Below, one piece after another: positions 1-12,075 of a stretch of DNA of 64,000 bases. The notes under the pieces are model-generated. The model did not search any database and was not told the origin of the DNA. It worked only from the letters and a program-made list of their open reading frames with translations. This DNA comes from Xenopus tropicalis. Taxonomy: Eukaryota; Chordata; Amphibia; Anura; Pipidae. Location: assembly GCF_000004195.4 (NCBI RefSeq), contig NC_030678.2, positions 79,644,904 to 79,708,903 of the forward strand, in the 5' to 3' direction. How positions within the stretch are numbered: the first letter of the stretch is position 1; the number at the start of each line of letters is the position of its first letter. The position numbers and the translations under genes are program-made.

Positions 1-164
1 CGCACAATTAAATAGTGATGTACAGACTTATGTAAGACAAGTCACCCAGTCTTCATAAAAACTACTGAATATATTTGAAAAAAGAGGACTATACCCTGAA
101 CTAATTTACCAAGACTGCACACATGTTCCCTGTGTAGTAACCCATAGCCACCAATCAGCAATTA

Positions 165-381
165 GGAGCAGATTTATAAAAGTATGAAATAAGAGCTGCA
201 TAAAATATCACCTGCTTTCTATTTCACTCCTATGGGATTTTTAGAAATGTATTTATCAAACGGTAAACTCTAACTTTCACCCATTGATAAATACACTTAT
301 ACAAATCCCATAGGAATGAATAGAAAGTGGGAGTTTTTTGTCTGTGGTGAGCTCTAACCTCACATTTTGATAAATCACCCC
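165..381. mobile_element. Harbinger-like MITE (GGGGCAGATTTATC-type ends)
   Basis: The ends read GGAGCAGATTTAT at the left and GATAAATCACCCC at the right. They are flanked on both sides by TTA (162-164 and 382-384), a 3-bp target duplication of the kind made by PIF/Harbinger transposases. The interior is palindromic: TCCTATGGGATTTTTA near 229 is mirrored by AAATCCCATAGGA near 304. A relative lies at 32595-32795. It has no coding capacity. The superfamily call rests on duplication length and end structure only. Confidence 0.6.
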
Positions 382-384
382 TTA

Positions 385-2692
385 GTGTTGATCCGCTGTA
401 GGGGAAATAATGAAAGCCTATGTAACACAGCAAAATGAGTAGCTGCTACTTGTAACTGATTAGAAACATCTAATATTGTTTTATTTGGCAAAATATTTTA
501 CCTATTTATAAGACCTCACTCATACCAAAATGGGCAAAATATTTTCCACACAGGAGGATAACCAAGTACTAATATGAATTTTGCAGTATGTACTGAAGTA
601 TATAACACAGTATTACTTTTATAAACCGCAATGCTCAAGGGGGAAAGTGCAAGTTTAATCTCTTAAAACTGATGGTAATTCATTGTATAATAACTCAATA
701 TCAAGTGCTCTTTGTTGTGCTGACTGTTGTGTGTTAATCTATTAAAATGGAAATTGCCACCTAAAACAAAGTCTGTTCTTTAAAGTTAGTAAATTTGCGG
801 GAGCTGCATAAATGCAGATCCTGCCTGCATAAAATAGCATTATTTAGAAGAACCCTTTTCTTACAGAGAGGTGGAAGTGGCAGGAAGCAAACAATGGCAT
901 TAGGTGTGCAAGACTCAATCAGGGTTTTGCTTTCTGTTTTACACATACCTATGTGTATCATTATGTTTGTTTTTGTTTTGTTTGTTTGTTTTTTTAAGAG
1001 ATCAAAATGGGTCATTTTAATAAAGGCAGTATAAAAGAATATAACAATTTTGTTTAGTTCCACTAAGTTGTCTTTTCCCTGCGTAAACAAATGTATCATT
1101 GATAGGTGCACTAGCCTCTTTCTGGCTGTTATATTAAATGTTAATATATAGGGCTGATGCAACCCAGAGCTGTTCCTACTTGTTAGTGGAAGGTGGTAGG
1201 AGCAGTATTGGTCACTTTACTTCTCCATAAACTGACATACACAGGAAAAATGCCTCAAACCACTTTACTTGAATGGAGTGGGGGGTGCATGGGATCGTTA
1301 ATGGATTTAATGGACTAGACAGGAATTTGGAGATATTCTTCTAACCAGAAGGCCAACATTGGAGGCTGCTAACAGCATTCTGAAGAATGGGACAAGAAGA
1401 CTGGCATTCTTATCTCAGTAACAGTAAATTAAGTAAACAAGGTATGCTCAACAAGTAACCCAGACCAAATGTTTTTGCACATCCCACAGCACCAAGCCAT
1501 TGATCAGAAATTGTTTTGCGGCTTTACCGACACATAGAAAATGAAAATGAATACCCTAGATGGCAAATAATAATCCATGCCTGGATCCATCTGACTGGAG
1601 CTGATCCTGTACCAGTATTGACAGGGGTCAATGGTGAGCTTATTTTTCTTTTTTGTCCAATCAGTGTTGGTGGGATCAAACCAGAATTTGATGGGTCAGA
1701 TCATTTAGTAGAAGACACCACAGAGACTGCGTCTCACACTAGATTTAAAAGAGGGGGCCTGATTTTAGTAGGAATGGTAGGTTGAGGTGAGCATGGGTTA
1801 AGTCAGTGCCGGCTTCATAGGTAAGGTATTAGGAGTGAAATTGAAGATTAGAAGAAGGGGACATTGTGGTATATGCACAGAAAGAAAGGGAAATACATGA
1901 CTTTTTTTAGTGGTGGGCAGGAAATGAACAGCATTCCACCTGCCTTATTTTTGTCAGAATCACTAGTGCGGTCCAGTAGTTTATTTTTCACAGCTGTGGA
2001 GGAATGCTAGTTACTGGTGGGATTTTAGGCACAAACATGCTATGTTGGTGACGGTCTCCTTGAAAAAAGGGTCCCAGGACAGTGGTCTTCTGGTTGCCTG
2101 CTCATGTTTGCCCACCTATTACTCTCATTAGAGGTGACCAGCATAGCAGGTAACCCAACTTTTCTGGTGTGCAAGTATTCTATGTGAGGGGTATACAACT
2201 AATCATATATGTTATTCTGTTGCTATGCTCATATAGTTTAATATACTATTGCTATTTATTTAAATGTAATATGTAACAGCAATTTTACAAGTAAAGACTG
2301 TGGCCTGTTATATCCCAACCTGGTTGTCCTGTTTGTATCCATAGGTAGGTAAAAATGTGGTGGCTTTAGTAGGTCAGTCTGCTAACTTGACACTGCACAG
2401 TCATGATAATCTTGCAAATCGCTTGGCAATCACCAAATGCAACACATCTGGCACATGAAAGGGTGGCTAATCCAAATAAGTGTGCCCAAGAGATGACAGA
2501 GGTGAGTAGCAGTGGCACTTTGGCAGTAAGGGGTTGATTTAGCATGTTTGTTGGGGTTTGATCCTGTTTTCCTGTTTGTGGGGTGAAATAGAATCTGTAA
2601 ACCAGGAATTATTCTGCAGTAGGAAGCTGACAGAATTACAGACAATAAAAGCTTATGGTACAATGTGGTATCGTAAGTCAGAACGTTTCTTG
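385..2692. other. Intergenic, nothing recognised
   Basis: About 2.3 kb of AT-rich sequence with short open frames on both strands, none with protein-like composition or a recognisable domain. A T/G-rich stretch lies at 966-993. No repeat, RNA gene or regulatory cluster stood out. Confidence 0.5.
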
Positions 2693-3025
2693 TACAGGTA
2701 TAGACCCCTTATCCAGAATGCTCGGGACCAAGGGTATTCCAGATAAGGAGTCTTTCCGTAATTTGGCTCTCCATACCTTAAATCTACTAAAAAATCAATA
2801 AAACATTAATTAAAACCAATAGGATTGTTTTGCATCCAATATATATCCAATTTATATATTAGTTGGGATCAATTACAAGGTACTGTTTTATTACTACAGA
2901 GAAAAAGGAAATCGGTTTTAAAATTCTGAATTATTTGATTAAAATGGAATCTATGGGAGATGGGCTTTCTGTAATTCGGAGCTTTCTGGATAACGGGTTT
3001 CCGAATAAGGGATCACATACCTATA
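2693..3025 (+). mobile_element. TACAGGTATGGGA-end MITE, copy 1
   Basis: A full-length (about 333 bp) copy of the commonest repeat in this window. It begins TACAGGTATAGACCCC and ends GGGATCACATACCTATA. Internal landmarks shared with the other copies are CCAGAATGCTCGGGACC, ATTGTTTTGCATCCAA, TACTGTTTTATTACTACAG and ATGGGAGATGGGCTTTC. Only TA is shared at the borders, which would fit a Tc1/mariner-type target, but no transposase is present. I call this orientation plus for all copies. Confidence 0.75.
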
Positions 3026-3445
3026 CTTTTTGATAAGATCATCAAAACTTTGACTTATTTGCCATAAAAACATGCATATCACAGTGACAGCCATATGTTA
3101 GCTGCACAGAAAATACCATATAATCCCATAATTTATATTTTAGCAACCAACAGAGCTTAAGGTCAAGTAAAATAATGTCTAGATATTATTATGGCATAAC
3201 TGCAAGCATTATAAGCCCTGGTTTCTTCACTTTCCAAGCTGAAAGCATCGAAATGGACCATTGTGACTCACTGTTTCTTGGCTTCTGTGAACCCTCCATA
3301 TTTCCATCGAGTGACACCTGACTTCAGAACTGTCACTTTCATCAGATCATCCACGTATGTCTTGACCTGAGATGATTAATTGTAGCCACAATGCAATTGA
3401 TGCTGCCCCAGCCAGGGGGAAGGTGGGGAGAGTAGGGGGGGGGGT

Positions 3446-3712
3446 TGCTAAATGGTAGCTATGTCATTAGTTTAAGCAGAGGTTAAAGGTGATCAATAAC
3501 AAGGTTTTCATGTCTCATTGATCATCTGCTGCTGTTTATTTCGGTTTCTCCTTCCAATCCCAGGGCACTTTTAGCAACCAGTAATTACAGGCCCAACAAG
3601 TGGCCTGCTCAGCTGATAATCAAACACAAGGCTATTGATTTCTAACGAGCCCCTAATGACTTTACGCGTGGGGCTCAGTTATCCATCATAAGTTTCCAAG
3701 CACAAGTCTTAC
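3446..3712. promoter_or_regulatory. Candidate conserved enhancer (CNE 1)
   Basis: A repeat-free, balanced-composition block with clustered AT-core motifs: CAGTAATTACAG near 3579, GCTGATAATCAAACAC near 3612, GCTATTGATTTC and CCCTAATGACTTTACGCG. It lies about 16 kb downstream of the pou3f1 3' end. The texture resembles a developmental conserved non-coding element. The call is inference from motif density and lack of repeat structure. Confidence 0.35.
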
Positions 3713-5152
3713 ACAGAGAAAGAGAGCATTTTATTTATCAGAACAATCTGGCGGTGAAAAGGTGAATGGAATAGAGGGTCAGATTATAATTGCGTTATCA
3801 GACAGTCCCTATCAACACAGTTATACACAATCTTAATCTGCTGCATGCAACTATTAAAATATGTATTATTCTAATAGAGGTACAAAGTGGAAAATATAGT
3901 TGCACAAAAAATGCAAAAAAAAATTAAATCTTGCATCAAATAAACAAGCAAATGCATCTAAAATAAATCACCCACAGGTCACCATATACACTGATACACA
4001 GATATACACTCTTTAACAGGCCCTGCCAAGGAGGCAAAGCAACCCACTGCACCAAACCATTCATAAACCTCATAGGATAATAAAAGTTAAAGGCTAAATA
4101 TCAGTGGTGTAAAATGGCACAGTAAAGCTGCTATGGTCTGATAGTTAAGAGCAGTGCCGTCCAATGTAATAGGCCAATTATTTCTCATACTTTATGTTCA
4201 AGGGCCAGATTATATTAAAGATAGTCATGTTATATATTGAAGTCTGTGGAGCCCCTGAACAGACTATGGGCCATAAAAACCCTTTGAAGGGCCACATCGG
4301 GCCTGCTGACCTCCATTGGGACAACTCTGGTTTAGAGCACTGTATATTAAAGCACTTGGTACATTTTAATAAACAGTCACATTTGCTGTACATGCCCAAA
4401 TAAATGCATTATGTTATATATACATATACTGTACATATATATTATATATACATATATTCTAAAGACACGAAATGCTGACCTCTGCAATAAAACTAATAAA
4501 ACTTTTTCTGATTTAGTGCAAGTGCCTTGAGCGCTCCTTATTTTGCATAAGGATATTTTTATTTATAGAACAGAACCAGGGACATATTTTTGCAAGAGTA
4601 CCACCATAACCAATTTGTATGTATATATATGTATATACAGACATGTACCCAGCACATAAAATAGACAAACATAAAAAGACTGGGCAAGTAACAAAAAAGA
4701 AGAAATAACCATCATATTTAATGGGACTATGAGTAATGCAGAATGAAGGGTGCAATATTTATGTAATATGTGGGCACCTATGAAGGCTGATGTAATAGAA
4801 TGCATAAACGTTACAAAGACAAACCAGCAACTTTCTAGATTAAATATTTTTTTACTGCTTAAGAAATGCTTTTTTGTTTATTCGTTTGCATAAAAAGTTA
4901 GATATGGCTCAGCATGGCACATCATATCACACATGGCGCACTAACTCGTGATCTGCAATCCACTGTCTTCTCACCAGGAGCAGCAGAACATTGTTCCCTA
5001 AAATAAACTGCCCAGAATTATAACTATAATAAAGAAAAAACATAAATATTATCCTTCAAATACTTTTTATTTATCAAATCCTAAATAAGCATTTATTTTT
5101 ATTGTGATATAATACGTATAAATAAGTACTGGATTGATGAAAAAACAGCTTG
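3713..5152. other. Intergenic with one hAT MITE and TA-rich tracts
   Basis: Apart from the hAT element at 4152-4329, this holds TA-rich simple sequence at about 4410-4462 and 4617-4640 and no credible gene. Confidence 0.5.
4152..4329. mobile_element. hAT-type MITE with 8-bp target duplication
   Basis: The left end CAGTGCCGTCCAATG and the right end CATTGGGACAACTCTG are imperfect inverted repeats of the hAT pattern CAGTGCTGTCCAA. GTTAAGAG (4144-4151) and GTTTAGAG (4330-4337) flank it, an 8-bp duplication with one mismatch. The element is 178 bp and non-coding. The same end pattern bounds the larger hAT copy at 42616-43690. Confidence 0.7.
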
Positions 5153-5467
5153 TACAGGTATGGGACCTGTTATGCAGAATGCTTGTGACCTGGGGTTTTC
5201 CAGATAAGGGATCTTTCCGTAATTTGGATCTCCATAACTTAAGGCTGCTAAAAATCATTCAAATATTGAATAAACCCAAAAGGCTTGGTTTGCCTTCAAT
5301 AAGGATTAATTATATCTTAGTTAGGATCAAGTACAAAGTACTTTTTTATTATTACAGAGAAAAATGAAATATATTTTAAAAATGAGAATTATTTGCTTAT
5401 AATGGAGTCTATGGGAGATGGCCTTTCCGTAATTCTAAATTTCTGGATAAGGGATCCCATACCTGTA
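5153..5467 (+). mobile_element. TACAGGTATGGGA-end MITE, copy 2
   Basis: About 315 bp, with intact ends TACAGGTATGGGACC and GGGATCCCATACCTGTA. The usual internal landmarks are present (GAATGCTTGTGACC, GGTTTGCCTTCAATAAGG, TTATTATTACAGAG, TCTATGGGAGATGGCC). Confidence 0.75.
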
Positions 5468-7298
5468 CCTGAATCATAGCATCGTTGATTTATAGTGTGA
5501 AATACTAATACCTGCTTCAAAATACATTAGGTAACATAATTACTGAAATAAACTATTTCTTAAATCCCAGTAGATTACTTTGGTTTATCATTTGCAACTG
5601 CAATCAATTTTTACGTATACAAATGTAGTTAACACTTCGCACAGCAGCTGTCTTGTTTATAGTTGGTTGAATACAAAGCCCATGTATAAGTTTGTTGCAA
5701 TCTCTATTCTCTCCAGTGGCCTCCTTCTTCCATAGCCAGTATCCAGAGTCAAGTATTAAGCCTTGCTACAGTATAGTAGTATCTAGCCAAGCTAATTAAT
5801 TACATTATGCCACTGGGATTCAATTTGTTGTATCAACAGAGCAAAATCAAGGTATTAAAGGTAATACAAACTGTGGCTACTGTGCAGCTCCCAGAAACTG
5901 TTTAGGGATTCTGGAATGTGTAATTTAATACTAGGTGGAAGGCTGCCTTGACATCTCTGGTTTGATGCATCTGTAAATATGCAGTACCACTTGCCAAAAG
6001 AAGATCTGGGTGTGAGGTTGACATGACAGAGGATTTATAAAGTGGTGAATCCAGAAATACACAAGAACAAATACTTCCAAACATAATCCAATATAAGATT
6101 TCTAGTTGAGTACACAGATTTAAAGAGTGAGCATACTGGGGACATTACACAAGCCATGTAATCTGCTAGAGGAGTGCTTGCTTGCATTTGATTTCTTATA
6201 AATGCTGGCCTTACTGATGTCACCCTTAATGCTACTTGTTATATACATATTTATAAAAAAGATAAAGAGAAACAGATGTGTAGAAAAACAATTGTTGTAT
6301 AGACCAAGGGCTTAGGTAACACTGGATATGAACAAAAAAATTTATATTAATAAAAGGTTTTTGGATATGGCCTATTCTGCCATGCATTCCAGTTTATTAA
6401 TGCTGCTGCAGCAGCACCATTCAGCTTAGGTAGCTAGCTCTCAAGCTTATATGTTAAAGCCCCAACCCTGACTTGGACTTTTCTGAAGCATTTTTTTACA
6501 GCAGGTTCTTCTAATAAGGGGGTTTAGTCAACTGTCTTTGCAAAAACAATTTCAGGAGTAAAACAATGCCTTTAAAAGGGGTATCTCTGAACTTTGTAGT
6601 AGCAAAGAAAATGCCCAATGTAACACAATGGTAAGTCAACCCCTTGAACCCACTATTGTTGCCTGAAAATGCACATTTACAGAGATGACAATGCCCTGTG
6701 CACCATTTTTCTAAAAAAGTTTTGTGGATTTTTTATTAAAAAAAAACCCAATATTTTCTGTTACTACATTTTAGGCTGTCTGTATGTACAACAATGTAAG
6801 ATGGATCTCAGTTTCTCAAGCTTTTATTTGAGGAAAAGCTAGAATCCCTGGAATTTAATAAAATATAGTAATGTGTAGCAGAAAATATTTTCATCTACAT
6901 GAGCAATGTGAGTGCCAATGGCACTACAGAATTCTATAGAAAATAATTTTTTTCTAGCACTACTCAGTAGTTTATAGTGCCATTTCACATCTAGGACAAT
7001 GTTAGGTGTGAATAAATGGGCCCCCATCCCTATATACATAACACCATCATATTGATGGTTCATCAAGGCACTGATGCCATTCATGCAAGCCATCACAGGA
7101 TACAGAGTTTATTACTGCACTAGGGGTGCGGCCCCCAGGACCTGTTCTGACATGGAAAAGGTAAGCACGGAGCGGGTATGGGGGGAAGGGGGGGTTCGGG
7201 GCTGCTGTCTCAAGTGACAACAGCCCCAGAAACGCAGTTGATTATACCTGATTGTATCTCATAAAGATGACTGAAGTCAACTGGTGCCATTAGCTTTA
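5468..7298. other. Intergenic, nothing recognised
   Basis: AT-rich single-copy-looking sequence with only short chance open frames. A small GC-rich patch lies at about 7120-7205 (a run of G near 7180-7195). No domain, RNA gene or clear repeat boundary was found. Confidence 0.45.
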
Positions 7299-7491
7299 GG
7301 GTGAAGACACATGGAGCATAGCAGCTACTTGTCGTGGCTACTAAAATAGACAATGCTGATCATTTACTGATAATTGTTTCTATGTGTGTTTTAGCAGAGG
7401 CAATTCTCAGTATTGCCTATGGCAAGGTATTTCTGTAGTTTAGTACCTGTGAAAACGTAGCTGCTACTAGTAGCTCAGTGTGTCTTCGCCC
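7299..7491. mobile_element. Harbinger-like MITE (GGGYGAAGACACA ends)
   Basis: The left end GGGTGAAGACACATGGAGC and the right end GTGTGTCTTCGCCC are inverted repeats. GTAGCTGCTACTAGTAGCTC near the right end mirrors GCAGCTACTTGTCGTGGC at the left. TTA flanks both sides (7296-7298 and 7492-7494). It is 193 bp and non-coding. Confidence 0.65.
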
Positions 7492-7843
7492 TTAGATTCT
7501 ACCTGTTCTTCACAGCTTTCAGTCTTACCCCTACATATAATAAACATGCATGAATTTAGCTCCAATAAGGGATTTGCTGACCTGTACAACTTACCAGTAA
7601 ATGCTGCCTGCTGATTGGCTGCTAAAGGTTATTAGACCTGTAGTAAATGTTACATCTTATATTACATATCCCCTAAACCTATTGAGTGAGGCACTGGGAA
7701 ATTAGCACAAACAGATAAAAACAAGAAAATAATGCTTAATGAGGTTAGACTAAAGATTCTGGAAACTGACTTCCACAACAGCTGCACATCAGGGTCACAA
7801 GTAAAGATGAAGCAGACCCTGGGACTGATGGGGACCAGTAAGT

Positions 7844-8048
7844 AAGGTTGCCACTTCACCTCCTTAACACTGGCCACATATTGAATCCATATCCTGCATG
7901 GCTAGTTAGCATTTAATTTAGATGCATGCTGCATGGCTGCACATAAATCAATTCAGTCTGCAGCATGCATCTAAATGAATTGCTAATTACCCATGCAGGA
8001 TGTGGATTTAATATGTAGATGGTATGAAAGGCGTGAGGTGCCAACCCT
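7844..8048. mobile_element. Palindromic MITE with 10-bp target duplication
   Basis: The element starts AAGGTTGCCACTTCACC and ends GAGGTGCCAACCCT. ACCAGTAAGT occurs directly outside both ends (7834-7843 and 8049-8058), a perfect 10-bp duplication. The interior is an inverted repeat: CATATCCTGCATGGCTAG near 7889 against CCATGCAGGATGTGG near 7992, with ATGCATGCTGCA/TGCAGCATGCAT at the centre. A duplication of 9-10 bp fits a Mutator-like superfamily better than hAT (8 bp), but there is no coding sequence to decide this. Confidence 0.65.
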
Positions 8049-8058
8049 ACCAGTAAGT

Positions 8059-8980
8059 GTTGGAGGCCCAATAAGGCACTGATCAGCAGTTTCAGTTTGT
8101 ATATGTTCTAAATGTTTAGGATGACTTTAAAAAATTTTTGCTGGATGGTCCATAACTTCTAATTGTGCCAATGTCAAAGATTTTTCAGCTGCTGCTAAAG
8201 CTTACACTAGGCACAGTATGTGCATCTTGGCTATCTATAAAGGAGACCCTCAAGTGCAGTCTTTCTAAAGGCAGAGTCTGTTACCCATTTGTGAAAAGCT
8301 TAGTTGTGTGCAAAATTTTTTATATTTATATATGTTACATTTTTTAATGAAAATGTTTTTTCCAAAACATTTTTATTTTTCCCCATTAAGAATTTTTACC
8401 AGCACTAACGTGGCAAGCATCATTATAACCCATGACCAAAGTTCTATCAGATGGATTCAAAAAGTCACTGAAAATAGTGCTGGGTGAAAATTATAACACT
8501 GGCCCTCTATTGTAAAATGTTTCAACAGAATATTTATTTCTGTGTTTTTTGTGCCACATAATAAATAACGTGATCACGTCTCTGTACTTGGATCCATACC
8601 ATCTTTGGCCCATAGAGGGCAGTAGCGTAATGCAGAATGGCAGAGAGGCAGAGCAGCGATATAAAACAGGTTCCTTTGCATGCTGTCCCAGGTCGGGACA
8701 GAGAGACACACAAACTGTTAGGCACAGAATCCTTTACTCAGATCAATACCTTAATCTGTAAGCAAATGTAATTTAATATATTGCTTGTGGATACTAACAG
8801 ATGTCAGAGTTCAGAACTGCGGTGAAATCACTGAGCCCAGGATAAGATTCTTGTATGTACTGAATTAGTACATATTTTCCAAACAGAAAAAAGAAATACT
8901 GTACAAATAAATGAAATATAATTGTGCATTTCGTGTTCCATTTAATTTTGTCTCATTAATATTCATCAGCATGCCCATCA

Positions 8981-9030
<50 letters not shown>

Positions 9031-11859
9031 TATAAAGTGTATGTGTATCAATTAGGAACATATAAAACATGCCATGCTTTTTCTTACAGTGGCTCAATCA
9101 GCCCTTCCCACAGAGGTGTCTATGGACATTGCTTCTTGTACAGCAGCACTGATCAGAAAACATTGTTATCTTTTTCATGAGTGGTACCAGCGGCTCAGCT
9201 TGGGAATCCTATCCTAGGAGAATTCCCATCAGCCCTTATGCTTATTTCCACTGTAGTCCTAAAATCTGTTGAAAAAAATCTATATAAAAGCTATGCCATT
9301 TAATACTACCTATATCTAATTGCTGTGTGAAAGGGCCTAGGGTGCTAGGTTCTCTGGCCACTATTAGAGACCCAGTCCCGCACTGCCTTTGTCTGCACCA
9401 CTGTATTCTCTGTCGGATAGTTCTGACTAAAAAAATTAAAGAAATATAGCAGAAGGGAGGTGGGTTTAATGGCCAGAGAAGAGTTTTTTTTAATTATATT
9501 GTTTCAAGAGTCAGCACCAGCAGTGTAGAAATGGACAAATAAAACTGCTTTCAATCTCAACTGCATTTATATGAAGTACATTTCTAGTTACAGCTATGTT
9601 TTTTTTTGCCTATACTGTTGAAAAACAGTGTACTTAACTACTCACATGCCATAAAATGAAAACTGCAGAGTTTCCTGCGGGCTGCATTCAGGGGCAATAT
9701 GGGGCATTGTGGAGTGCACTTGCTTGACACATATAAGCTTGAATACACATTTGTCTATGCATGGTGTTAACTGATAAGCAAATTTTATGGGCTTCCTTAG
9801 AGGATTTCCATAGCTCCTTATTGGTCTATCCTAAGGGCAAATTTCATAAACAAATTATATGTGACTGCTGAGTAGTGGAGGATGGTGACATAGAGGTGAA
9901 AAAGCTTGCAATTCTTCTGTTCTTACCCATCGCCAGTGAAAGGGACGGCCTATCTAAATACTTATAGGGGCATTGCCAGGAATAGGTAGCATATCTCTAA
10001 ATACTTGGCTATTTAATATGAGGAGAACAAAAAAAAGCGTATACCTTAAACTGCACATTTCTTTATGGGTCAGGGTTGTAGGCATATAAGCATTTCAGAA
10101 ATCTTCAGCATACATAGTAACTAACTGCAGGGACTGCACCAGAAGCCCCGAGATTACCAAGGCTACTGCTGAAGCATCTTCCGAGATCCTGCGCCAGATA
10201 GGGGAGGATTTCTACATTCCAGGCCTTTGCATTTAAAATGGATCAAGCCTTGTCAAGTGGGGGAACCCCTTCAAGCTACAGAGTTACAAACAAAATTAAT
10301 GGTAATGTAAACAGGTCATGTTATAATCTAGAAAATGACAAACTAAATACACTTACAACTCTAAGTTGTAAATTCCCAATTCCCATTACTCGGAGACCCC
10401 ACTGAGGTCAGTGTTAGCATACTATACATCAGATCCCTCACTAAAGATGGTTCCATTCCCTGCCTCTGCAAGAATGTTTTGTTTCTGGAAATTTTGAATT
10501 GGAGGGGCAAGTTTTGCAGAAGAATCTGATGTCCACTTTCTTACAGAAGATGCCCGATGCTACTTTTAACTGCTTACAGTTGTTGTCCTTGTAAAATAAT
10601 ATCTTTGCTTTTTACGTAAGACTACATTTGCATTCTCTTTGTGCAAGGGAATCATTTGTGTGGTATAGGAATTTATGAACCTGGCAAATAGCTCTGGGGT
10701 GAAAGTATAACAGCCATGAAAGAGGATGAAGCAGCAACATTTTCTGGGTTTTCTTCCTGCTAAATAGCCTAGGAAATAAAAGTATTTTTTAAACAACTTT
10801 AATGCTGGAGAGCTAGAGAGCAGCAAAGGAATAGAAAAACTGAACATGAGAAACTGGGGCCACTGTTTGACTATGCCGGGTATTGGAAATAGGTCAGAAT
10901 CTGCTCTATTACCGTATAATGCAGTCGCAACAACATGGATTACTCATGGCATATTGTACCATGCACTCCTGCACAGGATGGGGCATGAGGTTATAAGGTC
11001 CCAGAAGGTGGCTTAACATTGGGTCCTAAAGATCCTTTAGCTGTAAAAGCCCCTAGAACATATATTTAAAATCTAACCCCAAAACTCTATGAGAGGTATG
11101 GGGAGCCTCCTATAGTTAGGCATTCCTATACTTTTTATTAATTTGCTTACAACTAAAGGGTTATTGTATAATTATGTATAGCTACCTTCTGTATCTTATG
11201 TTATAGATTTCCCAGTCTCTTGCCCTATGTAGGGGTATTGCCTGTCTTCTGCCCTTATTTCTGATGACACCATGCATGAACTGGCACTGTTCACACTGGC
11301 ACTGGCACAAGCTCCACCTGTGGGTACTTATTATGCACTGAAGCTTTGCCCTCTGTGCAAGAGAGAAGGCTTGGCAGGCAGAAAGCATCTGGAAGTTAAA
11401 GAAGCAATTACAAATATAAAACAGGCTTCTGGAAATGGCAACTGAACCTTAATATGGTACACCTCCATATGATCTATGACTCTTTAGGGTGTACAAATAC
11501 CATGGGGAAAGTAACTATTGCACTGGCTGTCACAAAGCAATCAAAGACTTTCCCCTTTGGCCTTTGTGCTGGCCATATCCATTAGATGTCCCATCTTTTT
11601 CAATGTATAGCTGCTTGGTATGCCACACAAAAAAAAAATCAAATGCAGTCCCAAATCCCACCCAATCTGCCTCTAATGCAGTATAATCTTATTGATCTCT
11701 ACGCTTCTATCCTAATAGTTTCAGTATTTTCTGTAATTACTGCTGCAATGTAATACAAAATGTCACTGTTCTTCATCCAGTGTTTGTATACATGATCTTG
11801 CTAACAACAATAACTTCTAGGCCAAATTGCAGAGTGCATATTATAGTATTGGCACTAAC
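8059..11859. other. Intergenic, one microsatellite
   Basis: No gene is supported. It holds an (AT)n tract at 8984-9034 and an octamer-type ATTTGCAT at 10626-10633 with no obvious surrounding motif cluster. Open frames of 60-93 codons here are low in information and unlike known domains. Confidence 0.45.
8984..9034. repeat. (AT)n microsatellite
   Basis: About 50 bp of nearly perfect AT dinucleotide, with one interruption near 9023. Confidence 0.9.
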
Positions 11860-12075
11860 TGAAGGACTTGCCGGCTGAGAAGAGCTTAATTTTATTGTGA
11901 GATATGGAGACTGAAGCAGGGAAACGTCTCACAAGTCTCTGGCTCATTATTTGCATGCAACATGATTATCCTTGATGTCACCTCTTCTGTTTGTTGTTTG
12001 TGGCTCCTACAGGACACAGCTACAATTATTCACAATTCTCCTTGTGCTAAAGAACCTGAGAACCTTATGTATCTA
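11860..12075. promoter_or_regulatory. Candidate conserved enhancer (CNE 2) with an octamer
   Basis: A repeat-free block containing the consensus octamer ATTTGCAT (11949-11956) inside TCATTATTTGCATGCAACAT, then GATTATCCTTGATGTCACC, and further AT-core sites (CTTAATTTTATTG, CAATTATTCACAATTC). It lies about 7.5 kb beyond the pou3f1 3' end. POU proteins bind the octamer, so autoregulation is possible. This is inference, and octamers are expected by chance a few times in 64 kb of AT-rich DNA. Confidence 0.3.

Noticed and set aside
761..1162. 133-codon minus frame
   Set aside because: Composition and lack of any domain, splice pattern or homologous motif point to a chance frame.
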